Part shown: one piece after another, positions 1 to 7,804 of the stretch
How the letters are laid out: each line of letters opens with the position of its first letter
Position numbering within the stretch: position 1 is the stretch's first letter
Assembly: GCA_003488105.1 (NCBI GenBank)
Contig: DNMS01000262.1
Span: 4,390-14,256, forward strand
Direction: 5' to 3'
DNA length: 9,867 bases
From: Rhodospirillaceae bacterium
GTDB taxonomy: Bacteria > Pseudomonadota > Alphaproteobacteria > Rhodospirillales_A > Casp-alpha2
Position numbers and translations under genes: made by a program
Notes under the pieces: generated by a model
Told to the model about the DNA's origin: nothing
The model's database searches: none
What the model saw: only the letters and a program-made list of their open reading frames with translations

Positions 1-485
1 GCCTCCAGGGACAGGTTGATGCCAGGCGAAATGACGCCGCCCATATAGCTGCCCTGCCCGTCAATGACATCGAAGGTCGTCGCCGTGCCGAAATCGACGA
101 TGATCAGCGGCCCGCCGTATTTGGCATGGGCCGCCACCGTGTTGACCAAACGGTCGGCCCCGACCTGTTCCGGGCGGTCGACCAGCACCTTGATGCCCAG
201 GTCGACATCTGCGTCGCCGATCACCAGGGGTTCGATCCCGAAATAGTCGCGGCACAGCCCGACCAGGGGAAAACGGTTGTTGGGCACCACCGTGGCCAGA
301 ATGGCATGGGTGATGGCGGCCGGGTCAATACCGTTCATTTCCATGAGCGGGCGCAGCCAGACGGCGTGTTCGTCCTTGGTGCGCTCCAGCTTGGAATTGG
401 CGCGCCAGGAACCCTTGATGGCGCCGTCATCGCCGAACACGGCGAAGACGATGTTGGTGTTTCCGGAATCGATTGCCAGCAGCAT
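1..485 (-). CDS. coaX: Type III pantothenate kinase, 5' part (runs off the left edge)
   Basis: Phosphorylates pantothenate with ATP, the first step of cytoplasmic coenzyme A synthesis. The first 161 residues are visible of a family that is usually about 255-260 residues long; the rest lies beyond position 1. The ASKHA-fold signatures are clear: the N-terminal phosphate loop DSGNTN at residues 6-11, PEQVGADR at 105-112 (its Asp is proposed as the catalytic base in this family), DFGTATT at 131-137 and GGVISPG at 149-155. The ATG at 485 gives the normal family N-terminus (MLLAIDSGNTN) and has a GGGGC stretch just upstream. It starts 17 nt after the birA stop, so it is probably the next gene of the same transcript and may be translationally coupled to birA. 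No frameshift is visible. Identity is secure; only the C-terminal half is unseen. Confidence 0.95.
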   Translation of the reverse strand, partial: MLLAIDSGNTNIVFAVFGDDGAIKGSWRANSKLERTKDEHAVWLRPLMEMNGIDPAAITHAILATVVPNNRFPLVGLCRDYFGIEPLVIGDADVDLGIKVLVDRPEQVGADRLVNTVAAHAKYGGPLIIVDFGTATTFDVIDGQGSYMGGVISPGINLSLE

Positions 486-502
486 GATGCCCCGTCCCGC
501 CC

Positions 503-1291
503 TCAGGCGTCCCGGCTTTGCGGGAAAAAGACGTCGCCGGCGGTGATCGTGCGCAGGCCGGAGGACGTTTCCAGGATCAATGCGCCGCTGTCGTCCAGAT
601 CCTTGAAGGTGCCGGTCAGGGTTTCGTTGGCAAGCCGCACTTCGACCTCCTTCCCAACCTGATCGCAGCGCCACAGCCAATTCTTACGCAGGCGCTCAAA
701 CCCCTCGTCGACCCAGATGCGGGTCCAGGCCAGGAAATGCCGCCCAAAGATTTCAAGAAATTCGGGCACCAGAACAGTCGTTCCCTCGTCCAACATGGAC
801 GTCGCCGGGAACTCCACATCCTCGGGAAAGCTGCGCAGGTTGACGCCGACACCGACGATGACGAAATCGGGCTGCGCGTCGGCGGACGCGGCGCCCTGGG
901 CCTCCAGCAGAATGCCCGCGACCTTGCGCCCGGAAATCAGCACGTCGTTGGGCCATTTGGTATGGGCTTCCGTGCCCGGCTGGGCCAGGCTGCCGATGGC
1001 GTCGAACACGGCGAGTGAGGCGACGAAACCGAACTGCGCCGCGTCTTTGAGCGGCACGTCCGGGCGCAGGATGATGGAGGCGTAGAAATTGCCCTTGGGG
1101 CTGACCCAGGTGCGGCCCCGGCGACCCCGCCCGGCGGTCTGCTCGGCGGCCCAGACCAGGGTGCCCTCGGGGGCGGCCTCAGCCCCCTGCTCGGCCCGGC
1201 GTCGGGCTTCCGCATTGGTGCTGTCGACCGTGTCGAGTTCGACAAGGGTGAACAGTGACGGGAGTCTTGGCGCGTCCATGACGGACTTCAC
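503..1291 (-). CDS. birA: Biotin--[acetyl-CoA-carboxylase] ligase, monofunctional (no HTH domain)
   Basis: Activates biotin to biotinyl-5'-AMP and attaches it to the lysine of biotin carboxyl carrier domains such as acetyl-CoA carboxylase AccB. The product has 262 residues from the GTG at 1291. It shows the catalytic-domain motifs in order: STN at 24-26, the biotinyl-AMP loop GRGRRGR at 54-60, KWPND at 112-116, the GRKVAGILLE segment at 121-130 and GVGVNL at 147-152. A small SH3-like C-terminal domain follows from about residue 210. The winged-helix repressor domain at the N-terminus of E. coli BirA is absent, so this is a group I enzyme not expected to repress biotin genes. The start is uncertain: GTG at 1291, only 3 nt after the nuoN stop, or ATG at 1279, with no strong Shine-Dalgarno sequence for either. 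It sits between nuoN and coaX. Confidence 0.95.
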   Translation of the reverse strand: MKSVMDAPRLPSLFTLVELDTVDSTNAEARRRAEQGAEAAPEGTLVWAAEQTAGRGRRGRTWVSPKGNFYASIILRPDVPLKDAAQFGFVASLAVFDAIGSLAQPGTEAHTKWPNDVLISGRKVAGILLEAQGAASADAQPDFVIVGVGVNLRSFPEDVEFPATSMLDEGTTVLVPEFLEIFGRHFLAWTRIWVDEGFERLRKNWLWRCDQVGKEVEVRLANETLTGTFKDLDDSGALILETSSGLRTITAGDVFFPQSRDA

Positions 1292-1294
1292 TCT

Positions 1295-2755
1295 CTACCC
1301 TGCAAGGAGGGCTTTCGCCGCCGCCGCCGCGGGCTCCAGGATCAGATTCGGCTGAATAAAGAAGAAGCAGATGATGAAAGCCGTGACGCCGATCAGAATT
1401 TTCAATTCACGGCTGACGCCGGCGTCCAACGGATCCTCGGCATCCTCGAAGTACATCACCCGCACGATGCGCAGGTAATAGAACGCGCCGATGACGCTGG
1501 TCAGCACACCGATGATCGCGACCGCCATCAGGCCGGCATCGACGGCCGCCCAGAAAATGTAAAGCTTGGCAAAGAAGCCGGCCAGCGGCGGCACACCGGC
1601 CATGGAGAACATGAAGACCAGGAACGCGAAGGCGATGGTCGGGTGGGTCTTGGACATGCCGGCCAGATCGGAAATCTGTTCGACCATGCGGTCGCCGCGC
1701 TTCATGCACAGGATGCAGGCGAAGGCGCCGACGTTCATCACCAGATAGATCGCGAGATAGACCAGAATGCCGCGTACGCCCGTCTCGTTGGCGACGCACA
1801 GCCCGATCAGGGCATAGCCGACATGGCCGATGGAACTATAGGCCATCAGGCGCTTGATGTTCTTCTGTGCCACGGCGGCGACCGCACCCAGGATCATCGA
1901 GGCGACGGAAATGAAGATGATGACCTGACGCCAACTGTCGGCGGCCTCGCCGAAGGGCTCCATCATCACGCGGGTGAACAGGGCCAGGGCGGCAATCTTG
2001 GGGGCCACGGCGAAGAAGGCCGTGACCGGCGTCGGCGCGCCTTCGTAGACGTCAGGCGTCCACATATGGAACGGCACGGCCGAGACCTTGAACGCCAGCC
2101 CCGCGACCACGAAGACGATGCCGACGACCAGACCGACCGAGGGTGCGCCGCCCTTCAACAGATCGGCCAGGACCGAGAAGTTGGTGGTGCCGGAGAACCC
2201 GTAGACCATGGAGGCGCCGTACAGCAGCATGCCCGAGGCCAGGGCGCCGAGAACGAAGTACTTCAAGCCTGCTTCGGTCGACCGCTGGTCGTCGCGCTGG
2301 AACGAGGCGATGACGTAGAGCGACAGCGACTGCATCTCGAGCCCCATGTAGAGCGAGATCAGGTCGTTGGCAGAGATCATCATCATCATGCCGAGGGTCG
2401 CGAACACGACCAGAACGGCATATTCGAACCGCGCCACGCCGTTGCGTTCCATGTAGCCCGCCGACAGCACGATGGCGCAGCCGGACGCGATCAGCACCAG
2501 GACCTTGGCATAAGTCGCGAAGCCGTCGACGACGAACATGTTGTTGAAGGCCATCAACTGACGGTCGGCCAGCATGACGACCAACAGGATGGTCAGGCCC
2601 AGCACGCCCACGGAAAGCCCCGAAATCAGGCGGAAACTTTTCACGTCCTGATCGGCGAGCGCGCCCTTTTGGAACACGCCCAGCATCAGCAGCGCCATGA
2701 TCATGCAGGCGACGAAGATTTCGGGCAGGGCCGGAATGATTTGATCGATCGACAT
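1295..2755 (-). CDS. nuoN: NADH-quinone oxidoreductase subunit N
   Basis: Antiporter-like membrane subunit of complex I, one of three proton-pumping units, in the cytoplasmic membrane next to NuoK. The product has 486 residues and is hydrophobic throughout, consistent with the 14 transmembrane helices of the family. Conserved pump residues are present: Glu140 in GLEMQSLSLY, Lys223 in AFKVSAVPFHMWTPDVYEGAPTP context (222-243) and Lys253 in APKIAAL. The RLMAYSSIGHVGYALIG stretch of the second antiporter half follows. The frame is open upstream to 2824, but the ATG at 2755 was chosen because it gives the family N-terminus MSIDQIIPALPEIF, has a GGGAG upstream and avoids a 53-nt overlap with nuoM. 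The C-terminus ends in an alanine-rich tail. nuoM stops 16 nt before it and birA begins 3 nt after its TAG (1295-1297). Confidence 0.97.
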   Translation of the reverse strand: MSIDQIIPALPEIFVACMIMALLMLGVFQKGALADQDVKSFRLISGLSVGVLGLTILLVVMLADRQLMAFNNMFVVDGFATYAKVLVLIASGCAIVLSAGYMERNGVARFEYAVLVVFATLGMMMMISANDLISLYMGLEMQSLSLYVIASFQRDDQRSTEAGLKYFVLGALASGMLLYGASMVYGFSGTTNFSVLADLLKGGAPSVGLVVGIVFVVAGLAFKVSAVPFHMWTPDVYEGAPTPVTAFFAVAPKIAALALFTRVMMEPFGEAADSWRQVIIFISVASMILGAVAAVAQKNIKRLMAYSSIGHVGYALIGLCVANETGVRGILVYLAIYLVMNVGAFACILCMKRGDRMVEQISDLAGMSKTHPTIAFAFLVFMFSMAGVPPLAGFFAKLYIFWAAVDAGLMAVAIIGVLTSVIGAFYYLRIVRVMYFEDAEDPLDAGVSRELKILIGVTAFIICFFFIQPNLILEPAAAAAKALLAG

Positions 2756-2764
2756 CTCGTCCGG

Positions 2765-2771
2765 TTCTCCC
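2765..2771 (-). promoter_or_regulatory. Ribosome binding site deciding the nuoN start
   Basis: On the minus strand this reads GGGAGAA and ends 9 nt before the ATG at 2755. It lies in the short gap after the nuoM stop codon and supports 2755 over the upstream in-frame start at 2824. Confidence 0.6.
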
Positions 2772-4274
2772 TTAGCGCCCGGCCAGATTGGAATGGCCGG
2801 CCGCGGCCAATGCCGTTTCAACATGCTTCAGCAGGTTTTCAACGGACACATGCATGACGTCAAGGAACGATGACGGATAAATCCCCATCCACAGGGTCAC
2901 GACGACAAGCGGCGCGAACACCGCGATCTCGCGCTTATCCATGTCGAGGATCTTGCCCAGGTGTTCTTTGGTCAGCTTGCCGAAGATGATCCGGCGGTAG
3001 AGGTAAAGCATATAGACGGCCCCCAGGATGACGCCCGTGGCGGCCAGCGCCGCGACCCAGGAATTGGCTTGGAAGGCGCCCATGAGAACCAGGAATTCGC
3101 CGACGAACCCACCCGTACCCGGCAGGCCGACGGAGGCCAGCATGAACAGCATGAAGGTAATGCCGTAGACCGGCATGCGTTCGACCAGCCCGCCGTAATG
3201 GGTGATCTCGCGCGAATGCTCGCGGTCGTAGACGACGCCGACGATCAGGAACAGGGCCGCCGACACGACACCGTGGCTGAGCATCTGATAGATCGCCCCC
3301 TCGACCCCCTGCACCGTCATGGTGAAGGCGCCGATGGTCACGAACCCCATATGGGCGACCGATGAATAGGCGATCAGCTTCTTCATGTCTTCCTGGGCCA
3401 GGGCGACCAGGGAGGTGTAGATCACCGCGATGATCGACAAGGTGTAGATCAGCGGCGTGAACATGACGCTGGCTTCGGGGAACATGGGCAGGGAGAAGCG
3501 CAGGAAGCCGTAGCCGCCGAACTTCAGCAGCACCCCGGCCAGGATGACCGAGCCCGCCGTCGGCGCTTCGACGTGGGCGTCGGGCAGCCAGGTATGCACC
3601 GGCCACATCGGCATCTTGATCGCGAAGGACGCGAAGAAGGCGAGCCACAGCCAGGGTTCGAGCGCGGTCGGGAAGTCATGCACCAGAAGCTTGGTGATAT
3701 CCGTGGTCCCGGCGTCGAAATACATGGCCAGCATGGCCAGCAGCATCAGCACCGAGCCCAGCAGGGTGTAGAGGAACATCTTGAACGAGGCATAGATGCG
3801 CCGCGGGCCGCCCCACACACCGATGATGATGAACATCGGGATCAGGACCGCTTCGAAGAAGATGTAGAACAGGAACAGGTCGAGGGCGACGAACATGCCG
3901 ACCATGAAGGTTTCCAGGATCAGGAAGGCGATCATGTATTCCTTCACGCGGACCTTGATCGATTCCCAGCTGGCCAGGATGCAAAGCGGCGTCAGCAGCG
4001 TGGTCAGCAGCACGAACAGCATGGAAATGCCGTCGATGCCGACCCGATAGGCGATCCCGGCCATGGGCATCCAAGCCGCTTCCTCGACGAACTGCATGGC
4101 CGCCGTGGTGCGGTCGAAGTTGAACCAGATCAACAGCGATACGATGAACGTGCCGCCCGACACCCACAACGCCACGCGCCGCGAATTTTCCGGGTTGTCC
4201 GCCGGGATGAACGCGATCAGCGCCACGCCGACAAGCGGAAGAAAGGTGACCAGCGATAGAATGGGCCAATCCAT
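2772..4274 (-). CDS. nuoM: NADH-quinone oxidoreductase subunit M
   Basis: Central antiporter-like proton-pumping subunit of the complex I membrane arm, between NuoN and NuoL. It has 500 residues and about 14 predicted membrane helices, close to the family length. Visible pump residues are Glu141 in [17 protein letters not shown], Lys220 in [23 protein letters not shown] (His227 follows in the same motif) and Lys251 in [10 protein letters not shown]. The second antiporter half begins around [16 protein letters not shown]. The ATG at 4274 gives the expected start [16 protein letters not shown] and lies 7 nt after the nuoL TGA, so ribosomes finishing nuoL probably re-initiate here; a GGGGTGA sequence overlapping the nuoL stop is the only Shine-Dalgarno candidate. 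It ends with TAA at 2772-2774. No truncation or missing key residue was seen. Confidence 0.98.
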   Translation of the reverse strand: MDWPILSLVTFLPLVGVALIAFIPADNPENSRRVALWVSGGTFIVSLLIWFNFDRTTAAMQFVEEAAWMPMAGIAYRVGIDGISMLFVLLTTLLTPLCILASWESIKVRVKEYMIAFLILETFMVGMFVALDLFLFYIFFEAVLIPMFIIIGVWGGPRRIYASFKMFLYTLLGSVLMLLAMLAMYFDAGTTDITKLLVHDFPTALEPWLWLAFFASFAIKMPMWPVHTWLPDAHVEAPTAGSVILAGVLLKFGGYGFLRFSLPMFPEASVMFTPLIYTLSIIAVIYTSLVALAQEDMKKLIAYSSVAHMGFVTIGAFTMTVQGVEGAIYQMLSHGVVSAALFLIVGVVYDREHSREITHYGGLVERMPVYGITFMLFMLASVGLPGTGGFVGEFLVLMGAFQANSWVAALAATGVILGAVYMLYLYRRIIFGKLTKEHLGKILDMDKREIAVFAPLVVVTLWMGIYPSSFLDVMHVSVENLLKHVETALAAAGHSNLAGR

Positions 4275-4281
4275 GGTCGTC

Positions 4282-6243
4282 TCACCCCGCCTTCGTCAGT
4301 AGATACCAGGTCACCAGCACCACGATGCCCGCCAGCATGGCGAAGGCGTAATGGTAGAGGTAACCGGTCTGCAACGCCGACGCGCGGCGTGCGATGTACT
4401 TCACGGCGGCGGACACGCCGTCGGGGCCAAGCCCGTCGATCAGCGTGCCGTCACCCGTTTTCCAGAGATTGCGCCCCAGGTAGAAGGACGGCCGGACGAA
4501 AATCTTGTCGTACAGCTCGTCGAAATACCATTTGTTGAGCAGGAACTGGTAAATGCCCTGGAACCTGGCGGCGATCGCCCCCGGGATGCCCGGCGCGAAC
4601 ATGTAGAACACATAGGCCATGGCGATCCCGGCAACGCCGACGACAAGCGGCAGCAGCTTCACCCAAAGCGGCACGTGATGGGCGTTTTCCAAAGCCTTGT
4701 GGTGCTCCAGCACGACAATGGACTTGCCCCAGAATTCCGCCATGTGATGACCGACCATCAGGTCATAGGCCAGCACCCCGGCTAGACAGGCGCCGGCGGC
4801 CAGCACGACCAGCGGCAGAACCATGACCATCGGGCTTTCGTGGACATGGGCCATGGTCGTCTCGTCGGCGCGCGGCGCGCCGTGGAACGTCATGATCAGC
4901 AGACGCCAGGAATAGAACGCCGTCAGGAAGGCGGCCGTGATGCCAAGCCAGAACGCGTACTGGCCGACGCCCGTATGGGCCCCCCAGGCGGCTTCCAGCA
5001 CGATGTCCTTGGAATAGAACCCGGCGAAGGGCGGAATCCCGGCCAGCGCCAGCGATCCGATCCACATCAGGATGTAGGTCACCTTAATATGCTTCCAGAT
5101 GCCGCCCATCTTGCGCATGTCCTGTTCGTCGGACATGGCGTGGATGACCGAGCCGGCGCCCAGGAACAGCAGCGCCTTGAAGAAGCCGTGGGTCATCAGG
5201 TGGAAGATGCCCGCCGAATAGGCCGACACGCCGCAGGCGAAGAACATATAGCCCAGCTGTGAGCAGGTCGAATAGGCGATCACCCGCTTGATGTCGTTCT
5301 GCACGCAGCCGATGGTCGCCGCGAAAATACAGGTCGAGGCGCCGACGATGGTGACCACGGTCAGCGCGACCTCGGAATATTCGAACATCGGCGACAGACG
5401 CGCGACCATGAAGATCCCGGCCGTGACCATGGTCGCCGCGTGGATCAGCGCCGACACGGGCGTCGGGCCCTCCATGGCGTCCGGCAGCCAGGTATGCAGG
5501 CCCAACTGCGCCGATTTGCCCATGGCGCCCACGAACAGCAGCAGGCAGCACACGGTCAGCGCATGGAATTCGCCGCCGAACACGTTCAGCGTGGCATCGG
5601 CCTTGCCGGGCACGGCCTGGAAGATGGTGTCCAGATTGACCGTGTCGAACAGCATGAAGGTCGCGAAGATGCCGAGCGCGAAGCCGAAGTCACCGACTCG
5701 GTTGACCACGAAGGCCTTGATGGCGGCCGAGTTGGCCGACGGGCGATCGTACCAGAATCCGATCAGCAGGTAAGACGCAAGCCCGACCCCTTCCCAACCG
5801 AAGAACAGCTGCACCAGGTTGTCCGAGGTGATGAGCATCAGCATGAAGTAGGTGAACAGGCTGAGATAGCTCATGAACCGGGGGATCGACTTGTCGTGGT
5901 GCATGTAACCGCAGGAATAGATGTGCACCATGGCCGACACGCCGGTCACGACGATCATCATGACCGAGGTCAGCTGATCGACCCGCAGCGCCCAGGAAAC
6001 CTCCAGGCTGCCGGAATCGATCCAGGTGAACAGTTCCGTCACCCGGGCATTGCCGTCGAGCGCCACGTCCTTGAACAGGATGATCGCGCAGATGGCCGAC
6101 AACACCAAGCCGGTGCAGGTGATCCACTGCGCCAGGGTGTCCATGGTGTGCTGCTTGTGTTTGTCCGCCTGCGGCATGAACACGATCACACCGGCCAGGG
6201 CCGCGCCGACGAGCGGCAGGAAGACAGCGAGAATTTCGATCAT
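4282..6243 (-). CDS. nuoL: NADH-quinone oxidoreductase subunit L
   Basis: Distal antiporter-like proton pump of complex I. It is the largest membrane subunit and carries the long lateral amphipathic helix that runs back along NuoM and NuoN. The product has 653 residues, somewhat longer than E. coli NuoL (613). Conserved residues include Glu151 in [16 protein letters not shown], Lys243 in [35 protein letters not shown] context (239-273), Lys356 in [16 protein letters not shown] and the later [10 protein letters not shown] motif. The C-terminal third, with the [10 protein letters not shown] sequence and a last hydrophobic segment ([17 protein letters not shown]), matches the lateral-helix and final transmembrane region. 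The ATG at 6243 gives the usual [18 protein letters not shown] start and has AGGGAG upstream. It lies 10 nt after the nuoK stop and 7 nt before nuoM. Confidence 0.98.
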   Translation of the reverse strand: MIEILAVFLPLVGAALAGVIVFMPQADKHKQHTMDTLAQWITCTGLVLSAICAIILFKDVALDGNARVTELFTWIDSGSLEVSWALRVDQLTSVMMIVVTGVSAMVHIYSCGYMHHDKSIPRFMSYLSLFTYFMLMLITSDNLVQLFFGWEGVGLASYLLIGFWYDRPSANSAAIKAFVVNRVGDFGFALGIFATFMLFDTVNLDTIFQAVPGKADATLNVFGGEFHALTVCCLLLFVGAMGKSAQLGLHTWLPDAMEGPTPVSALIHAATMVTAGIFMVARLSPMFEYSEVALTVVTIVGASTCIFAATIGCVQNDIKRVIAYSTCSQLGYMFFACGVSAYSAGIFHLMTHGFFKALLFLGAGSVIHAMSDEQDMRKMGGIWKHIKVTYILMWIGSLALAGIPPFAGFYSKDIVLEAAWGAHTGVGQYAFWLGITAAFLTAFYSWRLLIMTFHGAPRADETTMAHVHESPMVMVLPLVVLAAGACLAGVLAYDLMVGHHMAEFWGKSIVVLEHHKALENAHHVPLWVKLLPLVVGVAGIAMAYVFYMFAPGIPGAIAARFQGIYQFLLNKWYFDELYDKIFVRPSFYLGRNLWKTGDGTLIDGLGPDGVSAAVKYIARRASALQTGYLYHYAFAMLAGIVVLVTWYLLTKAG

Positions 6244-6253
6244 GAGCCGCTCC

Positions 6254-6565
6254 CTAGCCCTTCATCATGTTGATGTCTTCGACATCGATGGACCCGCGGT
6301 TGCGGAAGTACACGACCAGGATGGCGAGGCCGATGGCCGCCTCGGCGGCGGCGACGGTCAGCACGAACAACGCAAACACCTGGCCGACCAGATCGCCCAG
6401 GTGGGATGAGAACGCGACCAGGTTGATGTTCACCGCCAGCAGCATCAATTCGACCGACATCAAGATGATGATGACGTTCTTGCGGTTCAGGAAGATGCCG
6501 AAGATGCCCAGCGTGAACAGGATCGCCGCGACGGTCAGGTAGTGAGACAGGCCGATTTCAAACAT
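6254..6565 (-). CDS. nuoK: NADH-quinone oxidoreductase subunit K
   Basis: Small membrane subunit (MrpC/ND4L-like) that, with NuoJ and NuoN, forms a proton-translocation path in the complex I membrane arm. It has 103 residues and three hydrophobic segments, the normal family size. Glu39 in the [17 protein letters not shown] motif and Glu75 in [12 protein letters not shown] correspond to the two essential membrane glutamates of E. coli NuoK (Glu36 and Glu72). The ATG at 6565 gives [17 protein letters not shown], the standard alphaproteobacterial start; an AAGGGGAT sequence precedes it inside the end of nuoJ. Only 2 nt separate it from the nuoJ TGA, so coupled translation is likely. nuoL begins 10 nt after its TAG (6254-6256). 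Confidence 0.98.
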   Translation of the reverse strand: MFEIGLSHYLTVAAILFTLGIFGIFLNRKNVIIILMSVELMLLAVNINLVAFSSHLGDLVGQVFALFVLTVAAAEAAIGLAILVVYFRNRGSIDVEDINMMKG

Positions 6566-6567
6566 GC

Positions 6568-7179
6568 TCAGATCCCCTTCCCGACTTCGACCTTGCGGAC
6601 CTCGACCGTGTCCGTGCCGCGCGCGTTCTGATCGGCGATGCGCTGCCGTTTGACGCCGGTACGCCGCCGATGGGTCAGCACGATGGCGCCGATCATGGCG
6701 ACCAGCAGAATCAGGCCCGCGGCCTGGAACAGGTAGACATAGTGTGTGTAGACGATCTCACCCAGGGCATGAGTGTTGGTCGTGCCCTTGACGATCGGGG
6801 CCGACGCCTCGGCCAGCTTGGCGCCGCCGGCGATGGACTGCCAGCCGCCGGCCACGACGACCATTTCCACCAGCAGGATCAGGCCGACCAGCCCGCCGAA
6901 CGGCAGATACTGTAGAAAGCCCGAGCGCAGTTCCGTGAAGTTGATGTCCAGCATCATGACCACGAACATGAACAGCACGGCGACGGCGCCGACATAGACG
7001 ACGACCAGGATCATGGCCAGGAATTCGGCCCCCAGCAGCACGAACAGCCCGGCCGAATTGAAGAACGCCAGGATCAGGAACAGCACCGAATGAACGGGAT
7101 TCTTGGAGGAAATGACCAGCACACCCGCGGCCACGGCGATGAAGGCGAACATGTAGAACGCCAGGGCTTCGACGATCAT
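6568..7179 (-). CDS. nuoJ: NADH-quinone oxidoreductase subunit J
   Basis: ND6-like membrane subunit next to NuoK in complex I. The family has five membrane helices, and its third helix undergoes the pi-bulge change that couples quinone chemistry to pumping. The product has 203 residues. The conserved [26 protein letters not shown] block (52-77) is the hallmark third-helix region, and [18 protein letters not shown] (27-44) is the preceding conserved segment. The last helix (about 150-169) is followed by a 34-residue basic, polar tail ([11 protein letters not shown] onward) that should lie in the cytoplasm. The ATG at 7179 was chosen over a GTG at 7209 because it has a strong GGGAGG 6 nt upstream and gives the family start [13 protein letters not shown]. 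The 119-nt gap in front is the only sizeable gap in the window. Confidence 0.97.
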   Translation of the reverse strand: MIVEALAFYMFAFIAVAAGVLVISSKNPVHSVLFLILAFFNSAGLFVLLGAEFLAMILVVVYVGAVAVLFMFVVMMLDINFTELRSGFLQYLPFGGLVGLILLVEMVVVAGGWQSIAGGAKLAEASAPIVKGTTNTHALGEIVYTHYVYLFQAAGLILLVAMIGAIVLTHRRRTGVKRQRIADQNARGTDTVEVRKVEVGKGI

Positions 7180-7244
7180 CTGCCGCCTCCCTTCACGTTC
7201 CCTGTCCACGCCATGGCGCGGCCTTTGTCCTCAATTCCCCTCAT
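7176..7244 (-). CDS. Possible 22-residue small ORF upstream of nuoJ (leader peptide candidate)
   Basis: This short frame in the nuoI-nuoJ gap reads MRGIEDKGRAMAWTGNVKGG then GR and stop. Its ATG has GAGGA 4 nt upstream, a plausible Shine-Dalgarno sequence, and its TGA overlaps the nuoJ ATG in an ATGA arrangement, which is typical of translational coupling. The product is small, basic and has no membrane segment or known motif. Against it being a real gene, it uses codons rare in the neighbouring genes (AGG, AGA, GGA, AAA, ACA), and its last codons coincide with the nuoJ ribosome binding site. I do not recognise it from any family. It could be a leader that feeds ribosomes into nuoJ, or a chance frame. 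Confidence 0.25.
   Translation of the reverse strand: MRGIEDKGRAMAWTGNVKGGGR
7186..7191 (-). promoter_or_regulatory. Ribosome binding site of nuoJ
   Basis: The minus strand reads GGGAGG with a 6-nt spacer to the ATG at 7179, the strongest Shine-Dalgarno match in the window. It fixes the nuoJ start and lies inside the possible small ORF that ends on that start codon. Confidence 0.8.
7209..7218. repeat. 10-bp perfect palindrome in the nuoI-nuoJ gap
   Basis: CGCCATGGCG is self-complementary. It lies inside the possible small ORF, 30 nt before the nuoJ start. It is short enough to be chance in GC-rich DNA, and no operator role can be assigned. Confidence 0.25.
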
Positions 7245-7298
7245 ACTTTCCTCGTCAGTCCTTAATCGTCTCGTTTCGACCCCGATCAGGGGGAATTG
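7232..7298. repeat. Perfect 9-bp inverted repeat flanking a 49-nt spacer in the nuoI-nuoJ gap
   Basis: CAATTCCCC at 7232-7240 and GGGGAATTG at 7290-7298 are exact reverse complements. In the nuo mRNA the first arm follows the nuoI stop codon directly and the second arm lies at nucleotides 5-13 of the possible small ORF. The first arm's C-run could instead form a short local hairpin with the GGGG next to it (the minus strand reads CCCCCTGATCGGGG at 7280-7293). The two pairings exclude each other. There is no U-run, so this is not a classic terminator. It may be an intercistronic stability or translation element, or chance. Confidence 0.4.
7249..7253 (-). promoter_or_regulatory. Shine-Dalgarno-like site before the possible small ORF
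   Basis: The minus strand reads GAGGA with 4 nt to the ATG at 7244. It is the main reason to consider that short frame as translated. The spacer is slightly short, so the assignment is tentative. Confidence 0.3.
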
Positions 7299-7787
7299 TC
7301 AGCGGTAGGGCGCGTCGGCGCGCAGCCGCTCGGCCAGTTCCGTTTCCCAGCGGTCGCCGTTGGCCAACAGCTTGTCCTTGTCGTACAGCAATTCCTCGCG
7401 GGTTTCCGTGGCGTATTCGAAGTTCGGGCCCTCGACGATGGCGTCGACCGGGCAGGCTTCCTCGCAATAACCGCAATAAATACACTTCACCATGTCGATG
7501 TCGTAGCGCGTGGTGCGGCGCGAGCCGTCGGCGCGCGGTTCGGCCTCGATGGTGATGGCCTGGGCCGGGCAGATCGCCTCGCACAGCTTGCAGGCGATGC
7601 AGCGTTCTTCGCCGTTGGGATAACGGCGCAGCGCGTGTTCGCCGCGGAACCGCGGGCTCAACGGGCCTTTTTCATAGGGATAGTTCAAGGTCACCTTGGG
7701 CTTGGTGAAGTACTTGAGCGTCAGCGCCATGCCGGCGACAAGTTCCTTCAGGAACAGGGCCTTGGCGCTTTGTCCGATGAAGCTCAT
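7299..7787 (-). CDS. nuoI: NADH-quinone oxidoreductase subunit I (2x 4Fe-4S ferredoxin-like)
   Basis: Peripheral subunit (TYKY/PSST-arm) that carries iron-sulphur clusters N6a and N6b and passes electrons toward NuoB cluster N2 and quinone. It has 162 residues, the usual alphaproteobacterial length. Two complete 4Fe-4S motifs are visible: Cys63, 66, 69 and 73 ([12 protein letters not shown]) and Cys102, 105, 108 and 112 ([12 protein letters not shown]). An N-terminal amphipathic stretch (about residues 8-27) suits its seat on NuoH at the membrane surface. The C-terminal [19 protein letters not shown] segment is also conserved in the family. The ATG at 7787 is supported by AGGAG 6 nt upstream. 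It begins 17 nt after the nuoH stop. Unlike its neighbours, it is followed by a 119-nt gap before nuoJ. Confidence 0.98.
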   Translation of the reverse strand: MSFIGQSAKALFLKELVAGMALTLKYFTKPKVTLNYPYEKGPLSPRFRGEHALRRYPNGEERCIACKLCEAICPAQAITIEAEPRADGSRRTTRYDIDMVKCIYCGYCEEACPVDAIVEGPNFEYATETREELLYDKDKLLANGDRWETELAERLRADAPYR

Positions 7788-7793
7788 GGAACT

Positions 7794-7798
7794 CTCCT
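7794..7798 (-). promoter_or_regulatory. Ribosome binding site of nuoI
   Basis: The minus strand reads AGGAG with a 6-nt spacer to the ATG at 7787. It lies in the 17-nt gap after nuoH and fixes the nuoI start. Confidence 0.75.
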
Positions 7799-7804
7799 AA
7801 ACCC

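Noticed and set aside
1316..1331. GCC-repeat tract near the end of nuoN, considered as a microsatellite
   Set aside because: It simply encodes the five-alanine run in the NuoN C-terminal tail; five codons in GC-rich DNA is unremarkable.
2756..2824. Upstream in-frame extension of nuoN to 2824
   Set aside because: It would overlap nuoM by 53 nt and add an arginine- and proline-rich N-terminus not found in the family; the ATG at 2755 has a ribosome binding site and a family-like start.
1643..2857. A 404-codon open frame on the plus strand opposite nuoN
   Set aside because: It is the mirror of a GC-rich membrane-protein gene. The translation is rich in His, Gln, Asp and Arg with no domain, and nuoN on the other strand is unambiguous. 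The same applies to plus-strand frames at 3573-4259, 5440-6273 and 9009-9815.
7180..7209. Upstream GTG start for nuoJ at 7209
   Set aside because: It adds ten highly charged residues that include the translated Shine-Dalgarno sequence of the ATG at 7179, so the ATG is far more likely.
7280..7293. Short hairpin (CCCC/GGGG, 6-nt loop) after nuoI considered as a terminator
   Set aside because: The stem is only 4 bp and no U-run follows on the minus strand, and the downstream nuo genes must be expressed for a working complex.
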